In this document: one piece after another, positions 44,328 to 53,570 of the stretch
Layout of the letters: the number at the start of each line of letters is the position of its first letter
How positions within the stretch are numbered: position 1 is the first letter of the stretch
From: Acidovorax sp. HDW3
GTDB lineage: Bacteria; Pseudomonadota; Gammaproteobacteria; Burkholderiales; Burkholderiaceae_C
Assembly: GCF_011303755.1 (NCBI RefSeq)
Contig: NZ_CP049885.1
Coordinates: 974,001 to 1,038,000, forward strand
Direction of reading: 5' to 3'
DNA length: 64,000 nt
Notes under the pieces: model-generated
Told to the model about the DNA's origin: nothing
The model's database searches: none
What the model saw: the letters and a program-made list of their open reading frames with translations, nothing else
Made by a program: the position numbers and the translations under genes

Positions 44328-45347
44328 TTAGCCGCCGGTCGATTCTTTCACGATCAGCCACTGGCCGCTGACTTTGGCCAGCTGCAGGGTTTTGCGGCTG
44401 GAGACGCTCAGCTGGTCAGCCTTGTAGTCCTGGCGAAAGCGCGCCTGTGCCTTGTCGCCTTGCACCTGCACTTGCAGGTTCTGCACCTTTACGCTGATGC
44501 TGGATTTGCCCATGATGCGCTCGCGCCGCTGCTGCTCCCAGGCTTTGCGCGGCATTTGGCCGGGGGTATCGAAAGCCTTGCCGTAGGCGCCCAGGTAGGC
44601 GGCCATGTCTTTGTTGGCCCAGGCGTGGGCCCAGGACTGGACGGCGGCGGTGACGTCTTTTTCAGCCTGCTCGGGGGCGGCTGGGGTGGGTGCCGGTGCG
44701 GGCGTCACGGCGGGTGCTGGCGCTGCGGCCGGAGTTGCTGCGGGGGCAGGTGCGGCGACTGCGGGGGCAGGTGCGGCGGCTGCAGCAGGTGTGGCGCCGG
44801 CCTTGCTGGCTTTGGGCGCCGCCTGGCCGGGGGTGAACATATCGCGCAGCAGGGCCAGCTTGGGCGGGACGGCGGCGTTGCTGCCGTCGAGCTGCAGCGC
44901 CTTGCTGTAGGCCTGGCCGGCCAGGCGGGCGTAAACGTCGCCCAGGTTCTCGTGCGCCGTGGCGTAGCTGGGGTTGGTGCGGATGGCCATCTCCAGCGCC
45001 GTACGCGCCTTGTCGAACTGGTTCTGGCCGGCGTAGAGCACGGCCAGGTTGTTGTAGGGCTCGGGTAGCTCGGGGTAGTCTTCGGTCAGGCGGGTGAAGG
45101 TCTGGATGGCGTCGGCACTCTTGCCCGCTTCGGTCTGGATCACGCCTTTCAAAAAGCGCATTTGGGGATCGCGCGGCTTGCTTGCCAGGTATTGCTCGGC
45201 CTTGGTCTGGGCTTCTGCCAGCTTGCCGCTGCGCACCAGCTGGCTGACGTCGCTGTAGTCGTCGGCATGGGCGGCGCAGGCGGCCAGCAGGGCCGCAGCA
45301 AGACTGAGCGCGCGCAGGCGGCTGCGCAGGAAGGGGCGTACAGGCAT
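44328..45347 (-). CDS. TPR-repeat exported protein with Ala/Pro linker and NTF2-like domain
   Basis: 339 residues. A signal peptide (ALSLAAALLAACAAHA; the internal Cys could be a lipobox) is followed by three or so tetratricopeptide repeats (about 30-150: DPQMRFLKGVIQTEAGKSAD, PYNNLAVLYAGQNQFDKA and HENLGDVYARLAGQAYSKA). A linker of about 55 residues, almost entirely Ala and Pro, precedes a C-terminal NTF2-like domain homologous to that of the neighbouring L,D-transpeptidase. Probably an envelope scaffold working with the transpeptidase; the exact role is unknown. Confidence 0.8.
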   Translation of the reverse strand: MPVRPFLRSRLRALSLAAALLAACAAHADDYSDVSQLVRSGKLAEAQTKAEQYLASKPRDPQMRFLKGVIQTEAGKSADAIQTFTRLTEDYPELPEPYNNLAVLYAGQNQFDKARTALEMAIRTNPSYATAHENLGDVYARLAGQAYSKALQLDGSNAAVPPKLALLRDMFTPGQAAPKASKAGATPAAAAAPAPAVAAPAPAATPAAAPAPAVTPAPAPTPAAPEQAEKDVTAAVQSWAHAWANKDMAAYLGAYGKAFDTPGQMPRKAWEQQRRERIMGKSSISVKVQNLQVQVQGDKAQARFRQDYKADQLSVSSRKTLQLAKVSGQWLIVKESTGG

Positions 45348-45519
45348 GGGGGACTTTCTGTCTGAAGGGCCCCCTGCAAGGGCGGGGGGCTTATACTGCG
45401 GCGGATTGTAGCTGAGGGGTTTTTGCTGATGCCGGTGCGCTGCTGCTGGTGTTTTTCCCAGCTACCAGGGCGTTTTCTGGCATCGCCCTTTGCTGAATTT
45501 CTCCCCCCAAGAACATCCC

Positions 45520-46896
<1,377 letters not shown>

Positions 46897-46941
46897 ATGC
46901 TTTGTATGCAAAAAACGCCTGCAGGGCAGGCGGGGTAAGCG

Positions 46942-47601
46942 GTGGTTACTATCAAAACAGTAGCGCAAGAGGCGCTGCCTGCGGGTGCGCCCGGTTACTG
47001 GGCCGAGGCCTGCCGGCACCTGGTGAAGAAGGATCGGGTGATGAAGCGCCTGATCCCGCAGTTTGCCCTTGAATGCCTGCACACGCGCGGTGATGCGTTT
47101 GGCACCCTCTCGCGCAGCATCGTGGGCCAGCAAATTTCGGTCAAGGCGGCGCAGTCGGTATGGAACCGTTTTGCTGCCCTGGCACCCGACTTCACGCCCG
47201 AGGCCGTGCTGCGGCTCAAGGTGGACGATATGCGCGCCGCCGGCCTGTCGGCGCGCAAGGTGGACTACCTGGTGGACGTGGCGCTGCACTTTGTCGATGG
47301 TCGCCTGCACGTCGATGCCTGGCAGGGCATGGACGACGAGGCCATCATCGCCGAGCTGGTCGCCATCCGGGGCGTGGGCCGCTGGACGGCGGAGATGTTT
47401 CTTATTTTTCATCTGCTGCGCCCGAACGTGCTGCCGCTCGACGACGTGGGCCTGATCAACGGCATCAGCCAGCTGTATTTTTCAGGCGAGGCCGTCAGCC
47501 GCAGCGAGGCGCGCGAGGTTGCCGCCGCCTGGAAACCGTGGAGCACGGTGGCGACTTGGTATATTTGGCGCTCGCTCGACCCGCTGCCGGTAGTCTATTG
47601 A
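46942..47601 (+). CDS. DNA-3-methyladenine glycosylase II (AlkA-like HhH-GPD)
   Basis: Base-excision repair of alkylated purines. 219 residues with a helix-hairpin-helix GPD domain: IRGVGRWTAEMFLIF (HhH), then the catalytic Asp in LPLDDVGLINGI. QQISVKAAQSVWNR matches the AlkA/MAG family. It lacks the N-terminal TBP-like domain of E. coli AlkA, as in short bacterial 3-methyladenine glycosylases. A GTG at 46942 starts it, 45 bp after cysS. The first codons resemble the palindromic repeat family weakly. Confidence 0.9.
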   Translation: MVTIKTVAQEALPAGAPGYWAEACRHLVKKDRVMKRLIPQFALECLHTRGDAFGTLSRSIVGQQISVKAAQSVWNRFAALAPDFTPEAVLRLKVDDMRAAGLSARKVDYLVDVALHFVDGRLHVDAWQGMDDEAIIAELVAIRGVGRWTAEMFLIFHLLRPNVLPLDDVGLINGISQLYFSGEAVSRSEAREVAAAWKPWSTVATWYIWRSLDPLPVVY

Positions 47602-47682
47602 CCCCACCGCGCGCAGCGAGCGTTCGCAGCAACCGGAGGCCATCCCCGACGAGTGCGGGTCGGGCCCCCTAGGAGAATCATC

Positions 47683-48654
47683 TTGGCGAAAAAGACCTTT
47701 CTGGATTTCGAGCAGCCGATTGCGGAACTCGAATCCAAAATCGAAGAACTGCGCTACGTGCAAAACGAGAGCGCGGTCGATATCTCGGATGAAATCGACC
47801 AGCTGAGCAAAAAAAGCCAGCAGCTGACCAAGGACATCTACAGCGACCTCACCCCCTGGCAGATCACCAAGATTGCCCGCCACCCCGAGCGCCCGTACAC
47901 GCTCGACTACGTGCGCGAGCTGTTTACCGATTTTGTCGAAATGCACGGCGACCGCCACTTTGCCGACGACCTGTCCATCATCGGTGGCCTGGCGCGCTTT
48001 AACGGTCACCCCTGCATGGTCATTGGCCAGCAAAAAGGCCGCGACACCAAGGAGCGCGCGCTGCGCAACTTCGGCATGAGCCGCCCCGAGGGCTACCGCA
48101 AGGCGCTGCGCCTGATGAAGACGGCAGAAAAATTCAAGCTGCCGGTGTTCACCTTCGTCGATACCCCGGGCGCCTTTCCCGGCATTGACGCCGAGGAGCG
48201 CGGCCAGTCCGAGGCCATCGGGCGCAACATCTTCGAGATGGCGCAACTGCAAGTGCCCATCATCACCACCATCATCGGCGAGGGTGGCTCGGGCGGCGCC
48301 CTGGCCATCAGCGTGGGCGACCAGACCTTGATGCTGCAGTACTCGGTGTACTCCGTCATCAGCCCCGAGGGCTGCGCCTCCATTTTGTGGAAAACCGGCG
48401 ACAAGGCCCAGGACGCGGCCGAGGCCCTGGGCATCACGGCGCACCGCTTGAAGGCCCTGGGCCTGGTGGACAAGATCGTCAACGAGCCCGTGGGCGGCGC
48501 GCACCGCGACCCCAAGCAGATGGCCGCTTTCTTGAAGCGTGCCCTCAACGACGCCTGGCGCCAGCTGGCCGATTTGAAGCCCAAGGACTTGCTCGACCGC
48601 CGCTACGAGCGCCTGCAGGGCTACGGCCGCTTCAACGACACCAAAGCCAGCTGA
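47683..48654 (+). CDS. accA: acetyl-CoA carboxylase carboxyltransferase subunit alpha
   Basis: Alpha subunit of the carboxyltransferase making malonyl-CoA. 323 residues from the TTG at 47683, which is chosen because AGGAGA lies seven bases upstream and it yields the family N-terminus (M)[16 protein letters not shown]. Carboxyltransferase motifs: [47 protein letters not shown] and the CASILWK oxyanion region. TTG start codons are uncommon in this window. Confidence 0.97.
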   Translation: MAKKTFLDFEQPIAELESKIEELRYVQNESAVDISDEIDQLSKKSQQLTKDIYSDLTPWQITKIARHPERPYTLDYVRELFTDFVEMHGDRHFADDLSIIGGLARFNGHPCMVIGQQKGRDTKERALRNFGMSRPEGYRKALRLMKTAEKFKLPVFTFVDTPGAFPGIDAEERGQSEAIGRNIFEMAQLQVPIITTIIGEGGSGGALAISVGDQTLMLQYSVYSVISPEGCASILWKTGDKAQDAAEALGITAHRLKALGLVDKIVNEPVGGAHRDPKQMAAFLKRALNDAWRQLADLKPKDLLDRRYERLQGYGRFNDTKAS

Positions 48655-48676
48655 TTGGCGTAGCTGCACCTTCAAG

Positions 48677-48710
48677 CCCCTGTCCGTGCCGGCCAGGGAC
48701 TTTTTTGCGT
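48677..48710 (+). terminator. candidate terminator after accA
   Basis: CCCCTG and CAGGG arms about 11 bases apart, with an inner GCCGGC, are followed by ACTTTTTTG. The stem is short, so this is a moderate call. It lies about 20 bp after accA. Confidence 0.5.
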
Positions 48711-48790
48711 ACATCCCCGTACCCCCATGTGGGTCGGCCGGCAGTAACATGGCCTGCAAAGCCGGTTGTGCTGGCACGGAGGAGATACGT

Positions 48791-50635
48791 ATGTCGATGT
48801 GGAAAACACTCAAGGGCCAGGTACTGCTGATTGCGGCCTTGTGCTTGCTTGCCGGCTTGACGGTGCTGGCAGGGGCCAATTACCTGGTGGCACGCGCCCA
48901 GGCGTATGACGCCTTGGCGGCGCAGTCCCAGGCCCTGGCGCGCAGCCATGCCGAGGCGCTGCGCGATTGGGTACGCGGCAAAGCCTCCATCGTCGAGGCC
49001 ATGCCCACGGCGGTAGATGCGCCCCAGCCCGAGCCCATCCTGCAGCGGCTGAAGGCGGCGGGTAATTACCTCACCACCTACTTTGGCTATGCCGACAAGC
49101 GCACGGCCTTTTCCACACCGCAAAAGCTGCCATCAGATTACGACCCCACGGCCCGCCCCTGGTACCAGCAGGCAGCAGCGGCGCCGAGTTTTGTCCTCAC
49201 CAAGCCCTACCTGGATGCCGGCGGCAACGGCATGGTGATTACCTTTGCCCGTGCCATCAGCGACGGCGGCAAGGTGCGCGCGGTGGCGGCGGGCGATGTC
49301 TCGCTCGAAGCGGTGCTGGCGAATGTGGCCTCCATCAAGCCGACACCGGCGAGCTTTGCCTTCTTGGTCGGAGGCGACGGCAACCTCATCGCCTACCCGG
49401 ATTTGAAGATGGCGCTCAAACCCGCCACCGAGCTGGCGCCGCCACTGAGCAGCAGCGGCCTGCAGCAGCAGGCGGGGCGCAGCGAGTTGCTGGCGCTGCA
49501 GATCAATGGCCGCGATATGTTTTTGACGGTCGTGCCGGTCGAAGGCACGGACTGGCTGCTGGCCGTGGCCACCGACCGCGACGAGGCATTGCAAGGCATT
49601 CGCAGCCTGCTGCAAATTTCGGTGCTGGTGGGTGTGGCGGTGCTGGTGGTGACGCTGGCGCTGCTGGCGGTCATCTTGTCGCAGCGCCTGCGCCGCCTGA
49701 CGGTGGTGCGCGATGCCATGCACGAAATCGGCGAGGGCGACGGTGACCTGTCGCGGCGCATCGACGCCCAGGGCGAGGACGAGCTGGCGCAGATTGCCAG
49801 CAGCTACAACAGCTTTGCCGGCAAGCTCTCGGGCGTGCTGGCGCAGATCCGCGATGCTGCCCAGTCGGTGCGCGTGGCCTCAGAAGAAATTGCCACCGGC
49901 AACCATGATTTGAGCAGCCGCACCGAGCTCACGGCGTCGAGCCTGGAGCAAACTTCGGCCTCCATGCAGCAGTTGACGGAGACGGTGCAGCACAACGCCC
50001 AATCGGCACGCCAGGCAAATCAGCTCGTCGGCCAGGCTTCCACCGTGGCGCGCCATGGCGGCGAGGTCGTCGGCAATGTGGTCAGCACCATGCAGCAGAT
50101 CAATGCCGCTTCGCACAAGATCGCCGACATCATCGGCGTGATCGACTCCATTGCTTTTCAGACCAACATCCTGGCGCTCAACGCCGCCGTGGAAGCAGCG
50201 CGCGCGGGCGAGCAGGGCCGGGGCTTTGCCGTGGTGGCCGGCGAGGTGCGCACCCTGGCGCAGCGCAGCGCCGAGGCGGCGCGCGAAATCCGCAGCCTGA
50301 TCGGCAAATCGGTGCAGGAAGTCGATGCCGGCTCGCGCCTGGTGCAGGACGCGGGCACCACCATGACCGACATCGTGGACGCCGTGCAGCGCGTGCACGA
50401 CATCATGGCCGAGATCACCGCCGCCACCAGCGAGCAAAGCACCAGCATCGCCGAGGTCGGCCAGGCCGTGAACCACCTCGACCAGATGACGCAGCAAAAC
50501 GCCGCCCTGGTCGAAGAAAGCGCAGCGGCGGCGCAAAGCCTCAAGGACCAGTCGGCGCGCCTGTCCGACGCAGTCGATACCTTCCACCTGTCGGACGAGC
50601 ACGCGAGCGGCGTGCGCCGCCTGCCAGCGCCGTAG
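48791..50635 (+). CDS. methyl-accepting chemotaxis protein with Cache sensor
   Basis: 614 residues. The ATG at 48791 follows GGAGATACGT. TM1 is near residues 9-29, then a periplasmic dCache-type domain of about 240 residues ([23 protein letters not shown] matches the Cache pattern), TM2 near 280-300, HAMP, and a cytoplasmic signalling domain with the conserved hairpin tip ([20 protein letters not shown]). A short C-terminal tail lacks the NWETF pentapeptide. It is inserted between accA and tilS. The ligand is unknown; dCache receptors often bind amino acids or organic acids. Confidence 0.92.
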   Translation: MSMWKTLKGQVLLIAALCLLAGLTVLAGANYLVARAQAYDALAAQSQALARSHAEALRDWVRGKASIVEAMPTAVDAPQPEPILQRLKAAGNYLTTYFGYADKRTAFSTPQKLPSDYDPTARPWYQQAAAAPSFVLTKPYLDAGGNGMVITFARAISDGGKVRAVAAGDVSLEAVLANVASIKPTPASFAFLVGGDGNLIAYPDLKMALKPATELAPPLSSSGLQQQAGRSELLALQINGRDMFLTVVPVEGTDWLLAVATDRDEALQGIRSLLQISVLVGVAVLVVTLALLAVILSQRLRRLTVVRDAMHEIGEGDGDLSRRIDAQGEDELAQIASSYNSFAGKLSGVLAQIRDAAQSVRVASEEIATGNHDLSSRTELTASSLEQTSASMQQLTETVQHNAQSARQANQLVGQASTVARHGGEVVGNVVSTMQQINAASHKIADIIGVIDSIAFQTNILALNAAVEAARAGEQGRGFAVVAGEVRTLAQRSAEAAREIRSLIGKSVQEVDAGSRLVQDAGTTMTDIVDAVQRVHDIMAEITAATSEQSTSIAEVGQAVNHLDQMTQQNAALVEESAAAAQSLKDQSARLSDAVDTFHLSDEHASGVRRLPAP

Positions 50636-50678
50636 CCAGGGCCGCAACACCAGGGTCGCGCCGGGATAATGCGGCCCC

Positions 50679-51626
50679 ATGCCGCACCGTCTTGACGCCG
50701 CCCTGGATCGTTTTCACCCCGTGTTGCCGCTGGCCGTGGGCCTGAGCGGCGGCGCCGACTCCACCGCCTTGCTGCTCGCCTGCGCCCAGCGCTGGCCCGG
50801 CCAGCTGCAGGCCATCCACGTGCACCACGGCCTGCAGGCGGCGGCCGACGGTTTTGAGCAGCATTGCCGCCAGCTGTGTGCGCAGCTGCAGGTGCCGCTG
50901 CAGGTGCAGCGGGTCGATGCCCGCCCCGCCCCCGGGCAAAGCCCGGAAGACGCTGCACGCCAGGCGCGGTATCAGGCTTTTTCGGCTGCAGCGCTTGATG
51001 GTAAAGCGCGAGTAGCTATCAAATCAATAGCATTGGCGCACCATGCCGATGACCAGGTGGAAACGCTGTTGCTGGCGCTCTCACGCGGCGCGGGCGTGGC
51101 CGGGCTCGCCGCCATGCCGGCGCAGTGGCAGCGCGCCGGCCTGCAGTGGTACCGCCCCTTGCTGGAGGTGCCGGGCCAGCAGCTGCGCGATTGGCTGCGG
51201 GCCCAGGGCCAGGGCTGGGTGGAAGACCCGAGCAACCAGGATGCGCGCTACACCCGCAACCGCATCCGCGCCCAGCTGCTGCCGGTGCTGGCGCAATGCT
51301 TTCCGCAGTTTCGCACCACCTTTGCACGCAGCAGCCGCCATGCGGCCCAGGCACAGGAGCTGCTGGCAGAGGTGGCGCTGCAGGACTTGCAGCAGCTGGG
51401 CGAGCCGCCGCGCATTGCTGCGCTGCAGGCACTCAGCCCGGCACGCCAGGCCAACGTGCTGCGCCACTGGCTGCGCAGCCAGCACCAGACCACCCCCAGC
51501 CAGGCGCAGTTGGCGCAGCTGCAAACACAGCTGCACGCCTGCCGCACGCGCGGGCACCGTATCGAGCTCAAAATTGGGCGCGGCCAGGTGCGACGCATGG
51601 GCGATTGCATCGTTTTTGGGGTGTAG
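50679..51626 (+). CDS. tilS: tRNA(Ile)-lysidine synthase
   Basis: Converts C34 of tRNA-Ile2 to lysidine. 315 residues: the PP-loop LSGGADSTALLLACAQ is near residues 23-38, HHADDQVETLL is in the middle and DWLRAQGQGWVEDPSNQDARYTRNRIR is the lysidine-binding region. Between the PP-loop domain and HHADD the residues AAALDGKARVAIKSIALA are encoded by a palindromic repeat copy (50983-51030); other TilS proteins have a shorter, different segment there. The motifs around it are intact, so the enzyme is probably functional. Confidence 0.9.
   Translation: MPHRLDAALDRFHPVLPLAVGLSGGADSTALLLACAQRWPGQLQAIHVHHGLQAAADGFEQHCRQLCAQLQVPLQVQRVDARPAPGQSPEDAARQARYQAFSAAALDGKARVAIKSIALAHHADDQVETLLLALSRGAGVAGLAAMPAQWQRAGLQWYRPLLEVPGQQLRDWLRAQGQGWVEDPSNQDARYTRNRIRAQLLPVLAQCFPQFRTTFARSSRHAAQAQELLAEVALQDLQQLGEPPRIAALQALSPARQANVLRHWLRSQHQTTPSQAQLAQLQTQLHACRTRGHRIELKIGRGQVRRMGDCIVFGV
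50983..51030. repeat. palindromic repeat copy inside tilS coding sequence
   Basis: CTGCAGCGCTTGATGGTAAAGCGCGAGTAGCTATCAAATC: the GCGCTTGATGG, AAGCGCGAG and TAGCTATCAAAT blocks match the repeat family closely (compare copy 6). The reading frame is kept open. Confidence 0.8.
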
Positions 51627-51669
51627 ACCTTCACTATGTGAATACGGCATTACCCCAGGGGGCGGTCGG

Positions 51670-51675
51670 TATAAT
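51670..51675 (+). promoter_or_regulatory. candidate -10 element upstream of lysC
   Basis: TATAAT at 51670-51675, 60 bp upstream of the lysC ATG. No clear -35 is seen at the usual distance, so this is a weak call based on one hexamer. Confidence 0.35.
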
Positions 51676-51734
51676 TTTCGGTTGCCTGCGCCCGCATCGC
51701 AGTGCGTGTTTTTCATCTTCTTTTTATTTTTCAG

Positions 51735-53003
51735 ATGGCACTGTACGTACATAAATACGGCGGCACCTCGATGGGCTCTACCGAGCGCATCCGCAATGTC
51801 GCCAAACGCGTGGCCAAATGGGCTCGGGCCGGCCACCAGGTCGTGGTCGTTCCCAGCGCCATGAGTGGTGAAACCAACCGCCTGCTGGGCCTGGCCAAGG
51901 AGCTCGCTCCTGCACGCGCCAACGATGCCTACCACCGCGAGCTCGACATGCTCGCTGCCACGGGCGAGCAAGCCTCGTCGGCGCTGCTGGCGATTGCCCT
52001 GCAGTCTGAAGGGCAGCCGGCCGTGAGCTACACCGGCTGGCAAGTGCCAATCCGCACCGACGACAGCTACACCAAGGCCCGCATCGAATCCATCGACGAC
52101 CAGCGCGTGCGCGCCGACCTGGACGCCGGCAAGGTGGTCATCATCACCGGCTTTCAGGGCATTGATGCCGGCGGCAACATCACCACGCTCGGGCGCGGGG
52201 GCTCGGACACCTCGGCCGTGGCCGTCGCCGCCGCCATGAAGGCCGACGAATGCCTGATCTATACCGACGTGGACGGTGTGTACACCACCGACCCGCGCGT
52301 CGTGCCGCAGGCCAAGCGCCTTAAAACCGTGAGTTTTGAGGAAATGCTGGAAATGGCCAGCCTGGGCAGCAAGGTGCTGCAGATCCGCTCGGTGGAATTT
52401 GCCGGCAAGTACAAGGTGCCCATGCGCGTGCTTTCGAGCTTCACGCCCTGGGACATCGACCTGAACGAAGAAGCCACCTCCGGCACCTTGATCACCTTTG
52501 AGGAAGACGAAAAAATGGAACAAGCCGTCGTTTCCGGCATCGCATTCAACCGTGGCGAGGCCAAAATTTCCGTGCTCGGCGTGCCCGACACCCCGGGCGT
52601 GGCCTACCGCATCCTGGGCCCGGTGGCCGACGCCAACATCGAGGTGGACGTCATCATCCAGAACCTGAGCAAGGACGGTCGCACCGACTTCAGCTTCACG
52701 GTCAACCACAGCGACTACGACCGTGCCCTCGATCTGCTGCGCGAAAAAGTCGTGCCCAGCCTGGGCGCGCAAGAGGTGGTGGGCGATGCGGAAATCTGCA
52801 AGGTCAGCATCGTCGGCATCGGGATGCGCAGCCACGTCGGCGTGGCCAGCAAGATGTTCCGCGTGCTCAGCGAGGAGGGTATCAACATCCAGATGATCTC
52901 CACCAGCGAGATCAAGACCTCGGTCGTGATCGACGAAAAATACCTCGAACTGGCCGTGCGTGCCCTGCACAAGGCTTTCGGCCTGGACCAAGCTGCAGCG
53001 TGA
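51735..53003 (+). CDS. lysC: aspartate kinase
   Basis: First step of lysine, threonine and methionine synthesis. 422 residues from the ATG at 51735: [20 protein letters not shown] (kinase start KYGGTSM), [32 protein letters not shown], then two ACT domains in the C-terminal half ([15 protein letters not shown] and [18 protein letters not shown]) that bind lysine/threonine for feedback control. The protein lacks a fused homoserine dehydrogenase. Confidence 0.96.
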   Translation: MALYVHKYGGTSMGSTERIRNVAKRVAKWARAGHQVVVVPSAMSGETNRLLGLAKELAPARANDAYHRELDMLAATGEQASSALLAIALQSEGQPAVSYTGWQVPIRTDDSYTKARIESIDDQRVRADLDAGKVVIITGFQGIDAGGNITTLGRGGSDTSAVAVAAAMKADECLIYTDVDGVYTTDPRVVPQAKRLKTVSFEEMLEMASLGSKVLQIRSVEFAGKYKVPMRVLSSFTPWDIDLNEEATSGTLITFEEDEKMEQAVVSGIAFNRGEAKISVLGVPDTPGVAYRILGPVADANIEVDVIIQNLSKDGRTDFSFTVNHSDYDRALDLLREKVVPSLGAQEVVGDAEICKVSIVGIGMRSHVGVASKMFRVLSEEGINIQMISTSEIKTSVVIDEKYLELAVRALHKAFGLDQAAA

Positions 53004-53049
53004 GTTTGTCTGAAATGCCAAAAATTTAAGGCATAATCGCAGGATTGCT

Positions 53050-53142
53050 GGAAACGTGACCGAGTGGCCGAAGGTGCTCCCCTGCTAAGGGAGTATGGGG
53101 TGTAGAGCCTCATCGAGGGTTCGAATCCCTCCGTTTCCGCCA
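53050..53142 (+). tRNA. tRNA-Ser (GCU)
   Basis: 93 nt. Acceptor GGAAACG (53050-53056) pairs with CGTTTCC (53132-53138), discriminator G, CCA encoded (53140-53142). The anticodon arm is CTCCC-CTGCTAA-GGGAG with anticodon GCT. A long variable arm with TATGGGGTGTAGAGCCTCATC is typical of tRNA-Ser. T-arm GAGGGTTCGAATCCCTC. It lies 46 bp after lysC. An integrase stub lies just downstream, which is consistent with use as an integration site. Confidence 0.95.
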
Positions 53143-53147
53143 AAGTT

Positions 53148-53185
53148 AAAAAAGCCTTGTAAGTCAACGACTTACGAGGCTTTTT
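53148..53185 (+). terminator. intrinsic terminator after tRNA-Ser
   Basis: AAAAAGCCTTGTAAGTC pairs with GACTTACGAGGCTTTTT: a 15-bp stem with a 3-base loop, ending in T residues. It lies 5 bp after the tRNA end. Confidence 0.9.
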
Positions 53186-53219
53186 GCTTTGTGGTGGTAG
53201 CAGAACTGGTAGCAAATCC

Positions 53220-53570
53220 ATGCTGTCCCTGCCCATCTACCTACTCGGTTCGACGTACTACCTACACACCCGCATCCAGGGCAAGCAGGTCAAGCGCTCC
53301 CTTGGCACCGGCTACCGACGCTTGGCTATCATGCGTGCAGTCGCACTTTTGAACGAACTGCACATGAGCCGCAAACTCCCGCCCTCCACATACACGCTCG
53401 ACATAGACAAGGGCCTTTTTCAAGCGGATGGCGAGGAAGACCACAAGCGCATGATGGAAGCCGCCGCCATGGCCTTGCAATTGCGCAATAGCACCCTTGC
53501 TGCCCAGGCTCCCGCACTTCCCCAGGTCGATCCCAACATCCTCACGCTGGGCGAACTGCTAGATGTCCCC
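53220..53570 (+). pseudogene. N-terminal stub of a tRNA-adjacent tyrosine integrase
   Basis: The ATG at 53220 opens MLSLPIYLLGSTYYLHTRIQ and continues with GKQVKRSLGTGYRRLAIMRA, the pattern of the N-terminal DNA-binding arm of phage-type integrases (YxxR...SLGT...A). About 115 residues are present, and the sequence then runs straight into the degenerate first CRISPR repeat (53560). No catalytic domain (R...HxxR...Y) follows; the open frame continues only through repeat sequence. It is adjacent to tRNA-Ser. The upstream GGTAGCAGAACTGGTAGCA is a short direct repeat. Confidence 0.75.

Noticed and set aside
51627-51734. Possible lysine riboswitch upstream of lysC
   Set aside because: The leader is only about 108 bp and I see no conserved riboswitch helices; lysine riboswitches are not expected in this group.
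53004-53049. Sigma-70 promoter for tRNA-Ser
   Set aside because: CATAAT at 53032-53037 is a fair -10, but the only -35-like hexamer (TTGTCT at 53006) is 20 bp away, too far to call.
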